Shown piece by piece: positions 39,123 through 49,513 of a stretch of 64,000 nt of DNA (position 1 is the stretch's first letter; the number at the start of each line of letters is the position of its first letter). The translations under genes were made by a program, and so were the position numbers. The notes beneath the pieces are model-generated. The model saw only the letters and a program-made list of their open reading frames with translations, did not search any database and was not told where the DNA came from. The DNA is from Nitrospirota bacterium (GTDB taxonomy: Bacteria > Nitrospirota > Nitrospiria > JACQBZ01), in NCBI GenBank assembly GCA_016201865.1, contig JACQCA010000010.1, forward strand, positions 1 to 64,000, in the 5' to 3' direction.

Positions 39123-41537
39123 ATGCCGTACGAAGCCAAACACAATAAAGACCGAATGTCCAACGTGGTCGAGCAGGAGCCTCCTTCGAAGTCAAGGCGG
39201 TCCTGGAAGGCCAAACTGCTTATCCTCTTTGCGATCTTCCTGATCGTCGGCGCGGGAGGACCGGGAGGCCTCTTTTGGTATTTCTCGAAAGATCTGCCGT
39301 CTATCGCGACCCTCCGTGAATACCAGCCCAGTCTTGTGACCAAGATCTACGGGGAAGATCAGCAGGTGATCGGGCAGTTTTATATCGAGCGGCGCGTTCT
39401 GGTTCCGTTGAGCCGGATGCCGCAGGACCTTCTCCACGCGATCATTGCGGTGGAGGATTCCCGTTTTTACGAACACAAGGGCGTGGACCCGCTGGGAATT
39501 CTCCGCGCACTCTTGACCAACATCGAGACTCTTCGCCTTCGTCAGGGCGCCAGCACGATCACGCAACAATTGGCGCGTTCGCTCTTCCTGTCGTCTGAAA
39601 AAAGCCTCAAACGGAAGATCAAAGAGGCGCTTTTGGCCTGGAAGATCGAGAAAGTGCTGAACAAGGATGAAATTTTAGAGCTGTATTTGAACCAGATCTA
39701 TTTCGGTCACGGTTCGTACGGCGTTCAGGCCGCGGCGAGGACCTATTTCGGGAAAAACGTGGATCAGCTCAACCTGGCCGAGGTAGCCTATCTGGCGGGC
39801 GTGCCCCGTGCCCCCAGCGAATACTCTCCTTACATTAATCCGGAACGCGCGAAGCAACGTCAGGGCGTGGTGCTCCGCCGGATGAGGGAGGAAGGTTTCA
39901 TCACCGAGGAGCAGCTGCGTCAGGTCTATCGGCAGGACCTCTATTTCCAGAAACCGGAGAAAGTGGAAGAGGTCGCGCCGTACTATCTCGAACATCTCCG
40001 ACAGTACTTGACCTCGGCTTACGGCGATAATATGGTGTACAAAGGCGGGCTCAGCGTTTATACCACGTTGAACCTCACGCTGCAGAAGGCGGCCACGGCC
40101 GCTTTAAAGGAAGGGCTCCGCGAGGTGGACAAGCGCCAGGGCTACCGAGGACCGATTGCCCGCAAGAATCCCACAGAGTTGGCCCGTGAACGGGAGACCG
40201 GCGCCGGGATGATGGCCATGGCCATGGTGAAGGAGGGGGACATCATCGAGGGCGTGGTGACGGCCGTGGACGACAAAGGGGCGACCGTCGTCGCGGCTGG
40301 TCGGACCGGCCGAATCCCGCCCGAAGGCATGGCCTGGGCCAAGAAGCGCCTGAAGGGACCGGACCTCCTTAAAGATGTCGAGCTGCATCCGGAGGCCAAA
40401 CCTCCCGATATTCTCCATCTCGGCGACGTGATCAAGGTCAAACTCCGAAAGTTGGACGCCCGAACTCAGACGGCCGTTTTGAGTCTGGATCAGGATCCGC
40501 TGGTCGAGGGCGCGCTGATCGCCTTGGATCCAAGGACCGGGGCGATCAAGGCCATGGTCGGGGGATACGATTTCAAGCGAAGCGAATTCAACCGGGCGCT
40601 CTCGGCGCGTCGCCAGCCTGGCTCGGCCTTTAAACCGATCATCTATGCGACGGCGATCGAGCGCGGTTTCACGCCGGCCACGATCGTCGTGGACTCGCCG
40701 ATCGTGTTCGTGGACGAGGAGCAACAAAAAATCTGGAAGCCGGAGAACTACGAATCCAAATTCTACGGCCCCATCAGCCTGCGGGAGGCCTTAGCCCATT
40801 CGCGGAACCTGGCCACCGTGAAGTTGCTGGACCGCGTCGGCATCAAGAACGTCGTCGAGTTCGCCAAGCGCGTGGGCATCGCCGGTCCTTTGACACCGGA
40901 TCTTTCCATGGCGTTGGGCTCGTCCAGCGTGAGCCTGATCGAGCTGACATCGGCCTTCGGCGTTTTTGCGAATGAAGGGATCCGGGTGGAACCCATGGCC
41001 GTATTGTCCGTTGTGGATTCGGCCGGTCAGGTCCTCGAGGAGCATGAACCGGCGGCAAACGAGGTAATCGCCAAGGAGACGGCCTATGTGATTACGAATA
41101 TGATGGAGGACGTCATTCAACGCGGGACGGGAGGGCGGGCCAAGGTCTTGGGCCGCCCTCTGGCCGGAAAGACGGGAACGACGAACGATTTCACGGATGC
41201 CTGGTTCGTCGGATTTGCACCGAATCTGGCCGCTGGCGTTTGGGTCGGCTTCGACGACGTCCGATCGCTGGGGGATCGGGAGGCCGGCGCCTCGGCCGCG
41301 CTGCCGATCTGGATCAACTTTATGCGGGCGGCCTTTGAGGTGGTGCCCGAGACGACCTTCCCGATTCCGGAGAATATTGTCTTTGCCAAGGTCGATCCGC
41401 AGACCGGCCTGCTGGCGCCGGAAGGAGCCGAAAACGCTGCGGTCGAGATCTTTGTAAAAGGCACCGAGCCCACCAAGGTGTCTCACCCTCAACCGAAACC
41501 GGCCGAATTTTTCCGGATCGACGCGGCGAACGAATAG
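39123..41537 (+). CDS. Penicillin-binding protein 1A (bifunctional)
   Basis: An 804-residue class A PBP that polymerises and cross-links peptidoglycan. N-terminal anchor KLLILFAIFLIVGAGGPGGLFWY (about 30-52). Glycosyltransferase: EDSRFYEHKGVDPLGILRA with the catalytic Glu, then QGASTITQQLARSL and the RKIKEA segment. An OB/S1-like insert (about 360-440) containing VVTAVDDKGATVVAAGRTGRIPP. Transpeptidase: QPGSAFKP (SxxK), SRN (SxN), KTGTTNDF (KTG). ATG 39123 or the in-frame ATG 39156 is possible; neither has a good ribosome site. It has its own promoter and stands alone between PilZ genes and the glycolysis operon. Confidence 0.95.
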   Translation: MPYEAKHNKDRMSNVVEQEPPSKSRRSWKAKLLILFAIFLIVGAGGPGGLFWYFSKDLPSIATLREYQPSLVTKIYGEDQQVIGQFYIERRVLVPLSRMPQDLLHAIIAVEDSRFYEHKGVDPLGILRALLTNIETLRLRQGASTITQQLARSLFLSSEKSLKRKIKEALLAWKIEKVLNKDEILELYLNQIYFGHGSYGVQAAARTYFGKNVDQLNLAEVAYLAGVPRAPSEYSPYINPERAKQRQGVVLRRMREEGFITEEQLRQVYRQDLYFQKPEKVEEVAPYYLEHLRQYLTSAYGDNMVYKGGLSVYTTLNLTLQKAATAALKEGLREVDKRQGYRGPIARKNPTELARERETGAGMMAMAMVKEGDIIEGVVTAVDDKGATVVAAGRTGRIPPEGMAWAKKRLKGPDLLKDVELHPEAKPPDILHLGDVIKVKLRKLDARTQTAVLSLDQDPLVEGALIALDPRTGAIKAMVGGYDFKRSEFNRALSARRQPGSAFKPIIYATAIERGFTPATIVVDSPIVFVDEEQQKIWKPENYESKFYGPISLREALAHSRNLATVKLLDRVGIKNVVEFAKRVGIAGPLTPDLSMALGSSSVSLIELTSAFGVFANEGIRVEPMAVLSVVDSAGQVLEEHEPAANEVIAKETAYVITNMMEDVIQRGTGGRAKVLGRPLAGKTGTTNDFTDAWFVGFAPNLAAGVWVGFDDVRSLGDREAGASAALPIWINFMRAAFEVVPETTFPIPENIVFAKVDPQTGLLAPEGAENAAVEIFVKGTEPTKVSHPQPKPAEFFRIDAANE

Positions 41538-41563
41538 AAACCGGCCATGACAAGTCTCTACGG

Positions 41564-41593
41564 TTGACTTTTAGGGTTGATTTCACCTACTAT
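41564..41593 (+). promoter_or_regulatory. Promoter of the gap-pgk-tpiA-secG-oppA operon
   Basis: TTGACT (41564-41569), 18-bp spacer, TACTAT (41588-41593), about 62 bases before ATG 41656. Confidence 0.6.
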
Positions 41594-41646
41594 AAAAACC
41601 TCTTTTTTGAAAATGTTGCAGGTTTGTCCATTGTCGCAGCGAGTGA

Positions 41647-42660
<1,014 letters not shown>

Positions 42661-42741
42661 TGCATTCTCGACGCGGGTCAGACCGCGCCGAATCCGAGAG
42701 CGATGGAAACAAGATCGACCGATACAGACTGAGGCCGTTTT

Positions 42742-43959
42742 ATGAACATGCATAAAGTGACCATCGAGGATCTGAAGATCAAGAAAAAGCGCGTGATCAT
42801 TCGCGTGGATTTCAACGTCCCGCTGGATGAGCAATTGAACATTACGGACGACACGCGAATTCGTTCGGCCCTGCCCACGATTAATTACGCCATTGACGAG
42901 GGGGCGAAGGTGATCCTCTGCTCCCATTTAGGGAGGCCCAACGGCAAAATCGATCCCCGGCTGAGCCTCGCGCCGGTCGTGAAGCGGCTCCAGCGGCTTC
43001 TCGGTAAAGAGGTTGCGTTCGCCCCGGACTGCATCGGTCCGCAGGTCGAGAAGATGGCGCATCAGATGGGGCCGGGCGACGTGTTGCTTTTAGAGAACCT
43101 CCGTTTTCATTCGGGGGAGCAGAAGAACGATGAAGAGTTCTCCAAGGCGCTGGCCCGGTTGGCCGATGTGTATGTGAACGACGCTTTCGGGACGGCCCAT
43201 CGGAACCATGCCTCGGTGACCGGAATCACGAAATTCGTTCCCCAGTGCGCGGCCGGTTTTCTGATGAAGAAAGAGATCAATTATCTGGAAGGGGCGATGG
43301 CCAACCCCGCGCGTCCGTTCGTGGCGATCTTGGGCGGGGCGAAAGTTTCGGGGAAATTAGGCGTGGTCGAGAATCTGGGCAAGAAAGTGGACAAGGTGAT
43401 CATCGGCGGCGGAATGTCCTTTACATTCTACAAGGCGTTGGGATATGAGGTCGGAAGCTCGCTCGTCGAGGACGGGATGCTTCAGATGGCGATGGATATC
43501 CGCAACCACGCGCGGGCCCGAGGCGTGAAGTTCTACCTGCCGGTGGACTGCGTCGTGGCGCAAAGCCGGGATCCGGCCGCCGAGACGAAGATCGTGCCGA
43601 TGCAGGAAATTCCCAAGGACTGGATGGCATTGGACATAGGCCCGGCCTCGGTGAAACTGTTTACCGAGGCGCTGGCGAATGCCAAGACGATTCTTTGGAA
43701 CGGTCCGATGGGGGTGTTCGAGATGGATGCCTATTCCCGCGGGACGTTCGCGGTGGCGCACGCCGTTGCCAATGCGTATGCCTTGACAATCGTGGGCGGG
43801 GCGGATACGGCGTTGGCCGTCCATCGCGCGGGCGAATCCGAAAATATCTCGTTCATCTCGACCGGGGGCGGCGCGGCCTTGCAGTTGTTGGAGGGCAAGG
43901 AACTACCCGGTCTGGCCATGTTGCCGACGCGGAAGGAGGAAGAGATTTCACGGGTGTGA
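42742..43959 (+). CDS. pgk: Phosphoglycerate kinase
   Basis: A 405-residue PGK that transfers phosphate from 1,3-bisphosphoglycerate to ADP. Substrate motifs: [10 protein letters not shown] (about 21-30), SHLGRPNG and [13 protein letters not shown]. Nucleotide side: [35 protein letters not shown] and [10 protein letters not shown], then [14 protein letters not shown]. The length is normal. ATG 42742 follows a short leader, 81 bp after gap. The last base overlaps the GTG start of tpiA. Confidence 0.97.
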   Translation: MNMHKVTIEDLKIKKKRVIIRVDFNVPLDEQLNITDDTRIRSALPTINYAIDEGAKVILCSHLGRPNGKIDPRLSLAPVVKRLQRLLGKEVAFAPDCIGPQVEKMAHQMGPGDVLLLENLRFHSGEQKNDEEFSKALARLADVYVNDAFGTAHRNHASVTGITKFVPQCAAGFLMKKEINYLEGAMANPARPFVAILGGAKVSGKLGVVENLGKKVDKVIIGGGMSFTFYKALGYEVGSSLVEDGMLQMAMDIRNHARARGVKFYLPVDCVVAQSRDPAAETKIVPMQEIPKDWMALDIGPASVKLFTEALANAKTILWNGPMGVFEMDAYSRGTFAVAHAVANAYALTIVGGADTALAVHRAGESENISFISTGGGAALQLLEGKELPGLAMLPTRKEEEISRV

Positions 43960-44786
43960 TCACGAAGAAAAGCGTTTCCCGCAGACGGCCCATCGCGGTG
44001 GGCAACTGGAAGATGCACAAGACCGTGGCCGAGTCGGCAGCCGCGGCGCGCCGGTTGTCCCGGTTGCTTTCCGGGATCCGACGGCTGGAAGTCGTGATCG
44101 CTCCGAGCTGCACGGCGCTTCAATCGGTCGGCGCGACCCTTAAGGGAACCCGCCTCCGGCTGGCGGCGCAGAATCTGCACTGGGAAAATGAGGGGGCGTT
44201 TACGGGAGAGGTATCGCCCGTCCAGCTCAAAGAGGTCGGTTGCCGATATGTTCTGATCGGCCATTCCGAGCGGCGGCGTCTGTTCGGCGAGACGGATAAC
44301 GTTGCCGGCCGCAAGGTCTCAAGCGCGTTGAGACAGGGTTTAAACGTCATTTTCTGTATCGGTGAGACGCTTGAACAACGAAGGGCCGATCAGACTGCGG
44401 CCGTTGTGAGGGAGCAGCTCGAAAAAGGTCTTGCGGATGTGACGGGAGGATCGTCGGATCGGATCGCCATCGCCTATGAACCGGTCTGGGCGATCGGGAC
44501 CGGGCAGACGGCCGCGGCCCTCCAGATTTCGGGGGCGCATGAGATGATCCGTCGACAACTGACCGAAATCTTCGGTCCGGATTCGTCCGAAGCGATCCGG
44601 GTTCTATACGGCGGCAGCGTGACGTCCGATAACATCGCGGAACTCGCCGGGATTAAAAATCTGGACGGTGTTTTGGTCGGCGGGGCGTCGCTTCAGACCG
44701 ATGGATTTGCGGCCATCGTCAAAATCCTCGATAAGATGAAAAGGCAAGATGAAAAGGAGGGGTCAGAAAAATGTATTTTTTGCTGA
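43956..44786 (+). CDS. tpiA: Triosephosphate isomerase
   Basis: A 276-residue TIM-barrel isomerase. Catalytic Lys and Asn in [10 protein letters not shown], His in [10 protein letters not shown], Glu in [11 protein letters not shown], then phosphate-loop [10 protein letters not shown]. Start GTG 43956 overlaps the pgk stop by GTGA, with AAGGAGGA about 15 bases upstream. A longer in-frame start inside pgk is rejected. The protein has a short unusual C-terminal extension after the final helix that ends in two Cys (KCIFC), overlapping secG by 16 bases; this extension is probably a coding accident and not functional. Confidence 0.95.
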   Translation: MITKKSVSRRRPIAVGNWKMHKTVAESAAAARRLSRLLSGIRRLEVVIAPSCTALQSVGATLKGTRLRLAAQNLHWENEGAFTGEVSPVQLKEVGCRYVLIGHSERRRLFGETDNVAGRKVSSALRQGLNVIFCIGETLEQRRADQTAAVVREQLEKGLADVTGGSSDRIAIAYEPVWAIGTGQTAAALQISGAHEMIRRQLTEIFGPDSSEAIRVLYGGSVTSDNIAELAGIKNLDGVLVGGASLQTDGFAAIVKILDKMKRQDEKEGSEKCIFC

Positions 44787-45181
44787 TAACATTGCATGTG
44801 ATTGTGAGTTTCATTATGATCGGCGTGATCCTGCTTCAGGCCGGGAAAGGGGCCGAGATCGGCGCCTCCTTCGGGGGATCCAGTCAGACGATTTTCGGCA
44901 GTCGCGGGCCGGGCACGTTTTTAAGCAAATTGACCGTCGCGGCCGCCGTCATCTTTATGCTCACCTCCCTCAGTCTCTCCGTACTGTCCAAAGGGCGGTT
45001 TATATCGACGAGCGTGCTCGATCTTAAGACAAAGGAAGCGCCGCCCGCCGAGGCGCCTGCGACGCCGCCGTCGGCTGCCGGCGGCGGGTCGGCCGCACCG
45101 GCGACAACGCCGGAGAATCCCGCGCCGACTCCCGCACCGGCTGCGCCGGGTCCGGAATCGCAACCGAAATCTTCACCGTGA
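44771..45181 (+). CDS. secG: SecG, preprotein translocase subunit
   Basis: A 136-residue SecG. Two transmembrane helices (about 3-22 and 55-75), GASFGGSSQTIFGSRGPGTFLSKLT between them is the standard cytoplasmic loop motif. A long Ala/Pro/Gly-rich tail (about 95-136) follows, typical in many bacteria. SecG helps SecYE move proteins in the inner membrane. AGGAGGGG precedes ATG 44771. It overlaps both tpiA upstream and the oppA-type gene downstream, in one operon with glycolysis genes, as is common for tpiA-secG. Confidence 0.95.
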   Translation: MYFLLITLHVIVSFIMIGVILLQAGKGAEIGASFGGSSQTIFGSRGPGTFLSKLTVAAAVIFMLTSLSLSVLSKGRFISTSVLDLKTKEAPPAEAPATPPSAAGGGSAAPATTPENPAPTPAPAAPGPESQPKSSP

Positions 45182-46788
45182 CCTCGATGATGATCCGTGC
45201 TCGCACCGTTGCCATCGCAGTGGCGGCCGTTTGGTTTATTGCAGGCTGCGGCGGCGCGAAAGAGCCGATCAACCCGAACGCGATCACGATCGGCTCCATC
45301 GGAGACGCACAGCGTCTGATTCCGATGCTGGCCTCGGATTCGGCCTCCGGCGACATCAGCGGTTGGATCTTCAACGGCCTGGTGAAGTACGACAAACATC
45401 TCAATCTGGTCGGCGACCTGGCCGAATCCTTTACGGCCTCTTCTGACTGCCGCAACGCGACCTTCAAGCTTCGAAAAGGGGTGAAATGGCAGGACGGCCG
45501 TGAATTCACCGCCGCCGACGTCCTGTTCACATACCAAAAAGCGATCGACCCCAAAGTGGCCACGCCCTACAGCGGCGATTTCGAACGCGTCGACAAGATC
45601 GTTGCGCCGGACGACGATACCGTTAAGGTGACCTATAAAGAGCCCTTTGCGCCGGGTCTTGCGAGTTGGGGCATGGGGATTATCCCAAAACACCTTCTGG
45701 AGAACGCGGATCTCAACACGGCCGAGTTCAACCGCAAACCGGTCGGGACCGGCCCCTATCGGATGAAGGAATGGGTCACAGGCCAGAAGATCGTCCTGAC
45801 GGCGAACGAGGCCTATTTCGAGGGCAAGCCGCGCGTGGAGGGATACATCTACCGGGTCATTCCGGACAACGCGACGATGTTCTTGGAACTGAAGGCCGGC
45901 GGGCTGGACTATATGGGATTGAGCCCGCTGCAGTACCAGCGCCAGACCGACACCGATTATTTCAAGCGGTATTTTAATAAATACCGGTATCCGGCGTTTG
46001 CCTATACTTATCTGGGGTATAATCTTCTGGACCCTCGGTTTAAGGACAAGCGGGTCCGGCAGGCGATCGCGCTGGCCGTCAACCGCTCCTCGGTGATCGA
46101 GGGGGTCCTGTTCGGCGTTGGCCGACCGGCGACCCAGCCGGTCCCGCCGGAGTCCTGGGCCTACAACCCCGACGTGCCGAAATTCGATTACAACCCTGAA
46201 AAAGCGAAACAACTTTTGGCCGAGGCCGGCTGGAAGGACACCGACCATGACGGCCTCTTGGATAAGAACGGGCAACCGTTCCGTTTCACCCTCATGACCA
46301 ATCAGGGAAACGAGGAACGGGCCAAGACGGCCGAGATCATCCAGCAGAATTTAAAACAGGTGGGGATTACGGTCGAGATCCGCGTGCTTGAATGGCAGGC
46401 CTTCCTCCACCAATTCATCGACAAGAAGAAGTTCGAGGCGATCATCTTAGGCTGGCAGTTGGGGCGCGATCCGGATTCCTACGATATTTGGCATTCGAGC
46501 AAGACGAAGGAAGGGGAATTCAATTTCGTCTCCTACAACAATCCGGAGGTGGATCGGCTGCTCCTCGACGGCCGGAAGACCTGCGATCAGGAACAGCGGA
46601 AAAAAATCTACGCCCGGATCCATGCCCTCATCGCGGACGACCAGCCCTACACTTTTTTATATTATCCCGACGCCCTTCCCGTTCTTCACAAACGGTTCAA
46701 GGGCGTCTCTCCCTCTCCCATCGGCATCTGGTACAACTTTCCCACCGATTGGTACGTCCCGAAAAACAAGGCCGAGTGGTATCAATAA
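45178..46788 (+). CDS. Peptide ABC transporter substrate-binding lipoprotein
   Basis: A 536-residue SBP family 5 lipoprotein. The lipobox FIAGC (about residue 22) gives a membrane-anchored periplasmic binding protein. The family body is evident: RKGVKWQDGREFTAADVLFTYQKAIDP, then GTGPYRMKEWVTGQKIVLTANEAY and LDPRFKDKRVRQAIALAVNRSSVIEGVLFG. It binds di- or oligopeptides for import. Start GTG 45178 overlaps the secG stop by GTGA. The permease genes (49514-51358) and ATPase genes (62739-64000) are on the other strand, so the system is split. Confidence 0.9.
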   Translation: MTSMMIRARTVAIAVAAVWFIAGCGGAKEPINPNAITIGSIGDAQRLIPMLASDSASGDISGWIFNGLVKYDKHLNLVGDLAESFTASSDCRNATFKLRKGVKWQDGREFTAADVLFTYQKAIDPKVATPYSGDFERVDKIVAPDDDTVKVTYKEPFAPGLASWGMGIIPKHLLENADLNTAEFNRKPVGTGPYRMKEWVTGQKIVLTANEAYFEGKPRVEGYIYRVIPDNATMFLELKAGGLDYMGLSPLQYQRQTDTDYFKRYFNKYRYPAFAYTYLGYNLLDPRFKDKRVRQAIALAVNRSSVIEGVLFGVGRPATQPVPPESWAYNPDVPKFDYNPEKAKQLLAEAGWKDTDHDGLLDKNGQPFRFTLMTNQGNEERAKTAEIIQQNLKQVGITVEIRVLEWQAFLHQFIDKKKFEAIILGWQLGRDPDSYDIWHSSKTKEGEFNFVSYNNPEVDRLLLDGRKTCDQEQRKKIYARIHALIADDQPYTFLYYPDALPVLHKRFKGVSPSPIGIWYNFPTDWYVPKNKAEWYQ

Positions 46789-46824
46789 AGTTGACAGTGG
46801 GTCGTGGCGTCATGAAAACCGAAG

Positions 46825-49026
46825 TCACTTCTCATTCTTCGGCGAGTCGGCCAGGGCTCGACGCGGCTCTAACTTCGCGCGCGCGTCGAGGACGACACTG
46901 CCGTCCGGCTGTTTGACCGGAACCGAGAGAGGGGAATTCATCACGATCCACCGGCCTTTGAGAATGTTCGTCGGCTCGTCGCCCTCAAAGGCGAGGTAAC
47001 TGTTCTGGCCGTAGTTGGGCAGCTTGCGCGCGAGACCGGGAAGGGCCGTGATGGGATCGGCGGCTAACCAAACGAGGGATGCTTTCGGGTTGTCGGGCTG
47101 ACGGGCCGTGAGAACAATCGAGTGATTGTTCCGGTGAACCTCGGTCTGTGCGATCCGCAGGCTATTTCCAGTCCATGACAGACCATAAGCCGCCAGGGCC
47201 TCTTGGATGTTGTGAAGAAAGCGGTTTTCCCATCCCAAGATCCAAATGGCGCGATCGGACGGCAAGCTCGCGGTTTCGGTGTCCAGTTTGATCTCGGTCC
47301 CAGCGGACAGAAACGGCCGCAAGGACTCGACGAACCTGCGATAGTTATAACGGGTATGAGCGTCGGTATTGCCCGGAATGATGAAGAGCGTCTTCTCGGC
47401 CCCGAACGGCTGCGTCAATGCCGGCGGGATTTCGTTGCGGTCGAACCGGCGGAAAAGATCGAACTCGGGATCGATTTCCAGGCGCAGCGGACGCGCCGGG
47501 AGCGACAGCGCCAGATCGAGTCGTTTGTCGTCCATGCTTACCGTCGTCTGATAAGCCTTTTCCTGTCCTTCGAGATGGACCGCGATCGGGACGCGCAACG
47601 CGTAGACCGATCCGGGCTGCGTTTGTTCCAGCAGAGCGGTGAGGAAATAACCCTGTCCGTCCTCCCGCGCCGCCGCTTCCCCGACGCGCAGCTCCGGCGC
47701 GCCCGGCCGGGAGATCCACTGGGCGAATTCGGCCGCAAGGTCTTCCCCGGAGACGGCCGAAAATGCGGCGCGCAGATCATCGAAGGTCGTCCACCGGAAC
47801 AGATTTTCAAGGTAGAATTTCTTGAGGGCGTTTACAAAGGCCTCGTCCCCCATCCGTCTCCGCAACATATGGAAGAACATCGTGGTTTTCCCGTAGCCCA
47901 CGGCCTCCATCGCGGGATTGTGGCGTGCGCGAAACTCCGTCAGCGGAAAATCTTTGCGGGCCGTTACGTAATCGGTGTACTTTTGGAGCGTCGTCCGGCG
48001 GTACTCCGTTGCGGTTCCGCGCTGTTCCTGGACCAGGTAATCGGCCAGATAAACCGTCAATCCCTCGCTCCAGTTCCCCTGGTCGTAATTTACCGACACG
48101 CCGTTGCCCCACCAGTTATGGAGGATCTCATGGGGATAGGAGGAATACAGAAAGGACGGAAGGCGGATCACGGACGGCCCGATCAGCATGAACGAGGGCA
48201 TGCCGTAGACGGTTTCCCAAAAATTTTCAACCACGGCGAATTTTTTGTAGGGATACGGGCCGAGAAGATTCTGGTATATTTCCAGATAGGAAGCACCCGT
48301 CTCCAGGTAGCGATTTGCCAGGTTCTCGTCCGGGGTTCGTAGAAAAACCATGAGCGGGATCGCCCCGGCTGGCCGGCTGTATTCGGTGAACCGGCCGCCG
48401 ACGAGATCGATTTCATCCTGCGGCTCGGCGGATTCCCATCGAATCTCGATCCCGCCCGACTTCCGTTCATGCCGTGTCCGTTCGCCCTGACTGATCGCTT
48501 CCCACGACTCCGGCAGCCGCACGTCCAAGGTGAAGGTAACCCAATCGTCGTTGAACCGGGGATACCATTGAGTAATGCCTTTCAGAAAGATTCCAGCCGG
48601 GGTAATCAGGCCGGCTGTGTCGCCCTGATGGGTGATCGGATGGTTGATCAGGCCTTGGTATTGGACGGTGAAATCCTGGCGGCCGGGGGGAAGCGAAACG
48701 GAGTAGTGCTCCGTGATCCTTCGCTCCTCGGCGGCGGCATCGGATTGTTCTTGGTCGGCTTGCCGGATCATCTTGATTCCGGGCGTCGGCGATACCGGCT
48801 GAAGTCTCCCGTGCAGTTGGAAATGCAGGCTGCGACGGGAAGCGGCGAGAAGCGGTTCGGGAACGGTAATCGTATCCTCGACCTGCAGGAGGTTGTTCTC
48901 CAGTTTTACGAACACCTTTAAATCATGATGGATCCGTTCCTCCGCGCGGAGCGAGGTCGGCAGGAGGAAGACGATCAGGAAGAAGAAACTTGCGCTGATC
49001 CGTTGACGGGGATTCTGCGGCGGCAT
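46825..49026 (-). CDS. M1-family zinc aminopeptidase-like protein, exported
   Basis: A 733-residue exported metallopeptidase. Signal peptide about 1-28 (ISASFFFLIVFLLPTSLRA). The M1 zinc motif HEILHNWWGN with third ligand Glu in GNWSEGLTVYLADY (about 19 residues on) is intact. The typical GAMEN exopeptidase motif is not obvious; the sequence near it reads VYGMPSFMLIG. A long C-terminal region (about 530-733) is unrelated to core M1. Periplasmic cleavage of peptides that could feed the Opp transporter is an inference from neighbours. It is convergent with the oppA-type gene. Confidence 0.85.
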   Translation of the reverse strand: MPPQNPRQRISASFFFLIVFLLPTSLRAEERIHHDLKVFVKLENNLLQVEDTITVPEPLLAASRRSLHFQLHGRLQPVSPTPGIKMIRQADQEQSDAAAEERRITEHYSVSLPPGRQDFTVQYQGLINHPITHQGDTAGLITPAGIFLKGITQWYPRFNDDWVTFTLDVRLPESWEAISQGERTRHERKSGGIEIRWESAEPQDEIDLVGGRFTEYSRPAGAIPLMVFLRTPDENLANRYLETGASYLEIYQNLLGPYPYKKFAVVENFWETVYGMPSFMLIGPSVIRLPSFLYSSYPHEILHNWWGNGVSVNYDQGNWSEGLTVYLADYLVQEQRGTATEYRRTTLQKYTDYVTARKDFPLTEFRARHNPAMEAVGYGKTTMFFHMLRRRMGDEAFVNALKKFYLENLFRWTTFDDLRAAFSAVSGEDLAAEFAQWISRPGAPELRVGEAAAREDGQGYFLTALLEQTQPGSVYALRVPIAVHLEGQEKAYQTTVSMDDKRLDLALSLPARPLRLEIDPEFDLFRRFDRNEIPPALTQPFGAEKTLFIIPGNTDAHTRYNYRRFVESLRPFLSAGTEIKLDTETASLPSDRAIWILGWENRFLHNIQEALAAYGLSWTGNSLRIAQTEVHRNNHSIVLTARQPDNPKASLVWLAADPITALPGLARKLPNYGQNSYLAFEGDEPTNILKGRWIVMNSPLSVPVKQPDGSVVLDARAKLEPRRALADSPKNEK

Positions 49027-49073
49027 TTATTGGGGCATCTTCGAAAGAATCGGTTTCATCTCGTCTTTATTTC

Positions 49074-49421
49074 CTATCTGTACTCTTTGACGGTCCGTCC
49101 GCAGGATTTGCAGGTCATGGTGTAAAAGCAGCCCTTGGTCGTGAGATCGCACTGGAAACCCAACTCGGTTTTGGCGCTTCCGCATTCCGAACAGGTTAAT
49201 AGAGTGAGCAGGTCTCCGACCATCGGTTGCCGCTTCGCAAGGGCCTTGCTCTCGGCCCCGATCGTGTAATTGGTGTTACAGTTCCCGCATTTGATAAGAT
49301 ACAGACACTCCGTCTCTCCCAGATCGCACCGGAGCCGGAGGTCTAATGCCTTCTTGGTGCAATTGGGGCAGGCTGTCTTGGACAGTTGGGTCTGGAGTTC
49401 ATCCAGCGTGCTGATCTTCAT
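49074..49421 (-). CDS. Duplicated zinc-ribbon protein
   Basis: A 115-residue protein with two parallel four-plus-two-Cys modules: CPNC...RCDL...CLYLIKCGNC and CSECG...QCDL...CFYTMTCKSC, about 60 residues apart, an internal duplication. Each can hold a zinc ion through CxxC pairs, with an additional Cys in the middle. Unknown function; possibly a nucleic-acid or protein-binding ribbon. GGAGC precedes ATG 49421. It has its own promoter at 49472-49502, and is co-directional with the M1 gene 47 bp downstream. Confidence 0.75.
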   Translation of the reverse strand: MKISTLDELQTQLSKTACPNCTKKALDLRLRCDLGETECLYLIKCGNCNTNYTIGAESKALAKRQPMVGDLLTLLTCSECGSAKTELGFQCDLTTKGCFYTMTCKSCGRTVKEYR

Positions 49422-49471
49422 CGGGCGCTCCTTTTGATTTTGGAATTTGGTCCCACGGGAGCCGAGGTTTT

Positions 49472-49502
49472 ATTGTAGCCCCGACCAGGGGATAAATGTC
49501 AA
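49472..49502 (-). promoter_or_regulatory. Promoter of the zinc-ribbon/M1 genes
   Basis: Minus strand TTGACA (49502-49497), 19-bp spacer, TACAAT (49477-49472). Confidence 0.5.
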
Positions 49503-49513
49503 TCGCAATCCGC

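Noticed and set aside
44884-46275. 463-codon minus-strand frame opposite secG and the peptide-binding gene
   Set aside because: Shadow of well-supported genes, His/Arg-rich, no ribosome site.
47203-48342. 379-codon plus-strand frame inside the M1 peptidase gene
   Set aside because: The minus strand encodes the M1 zinc motif and signal peptide; the plus frame has no family resemblance.
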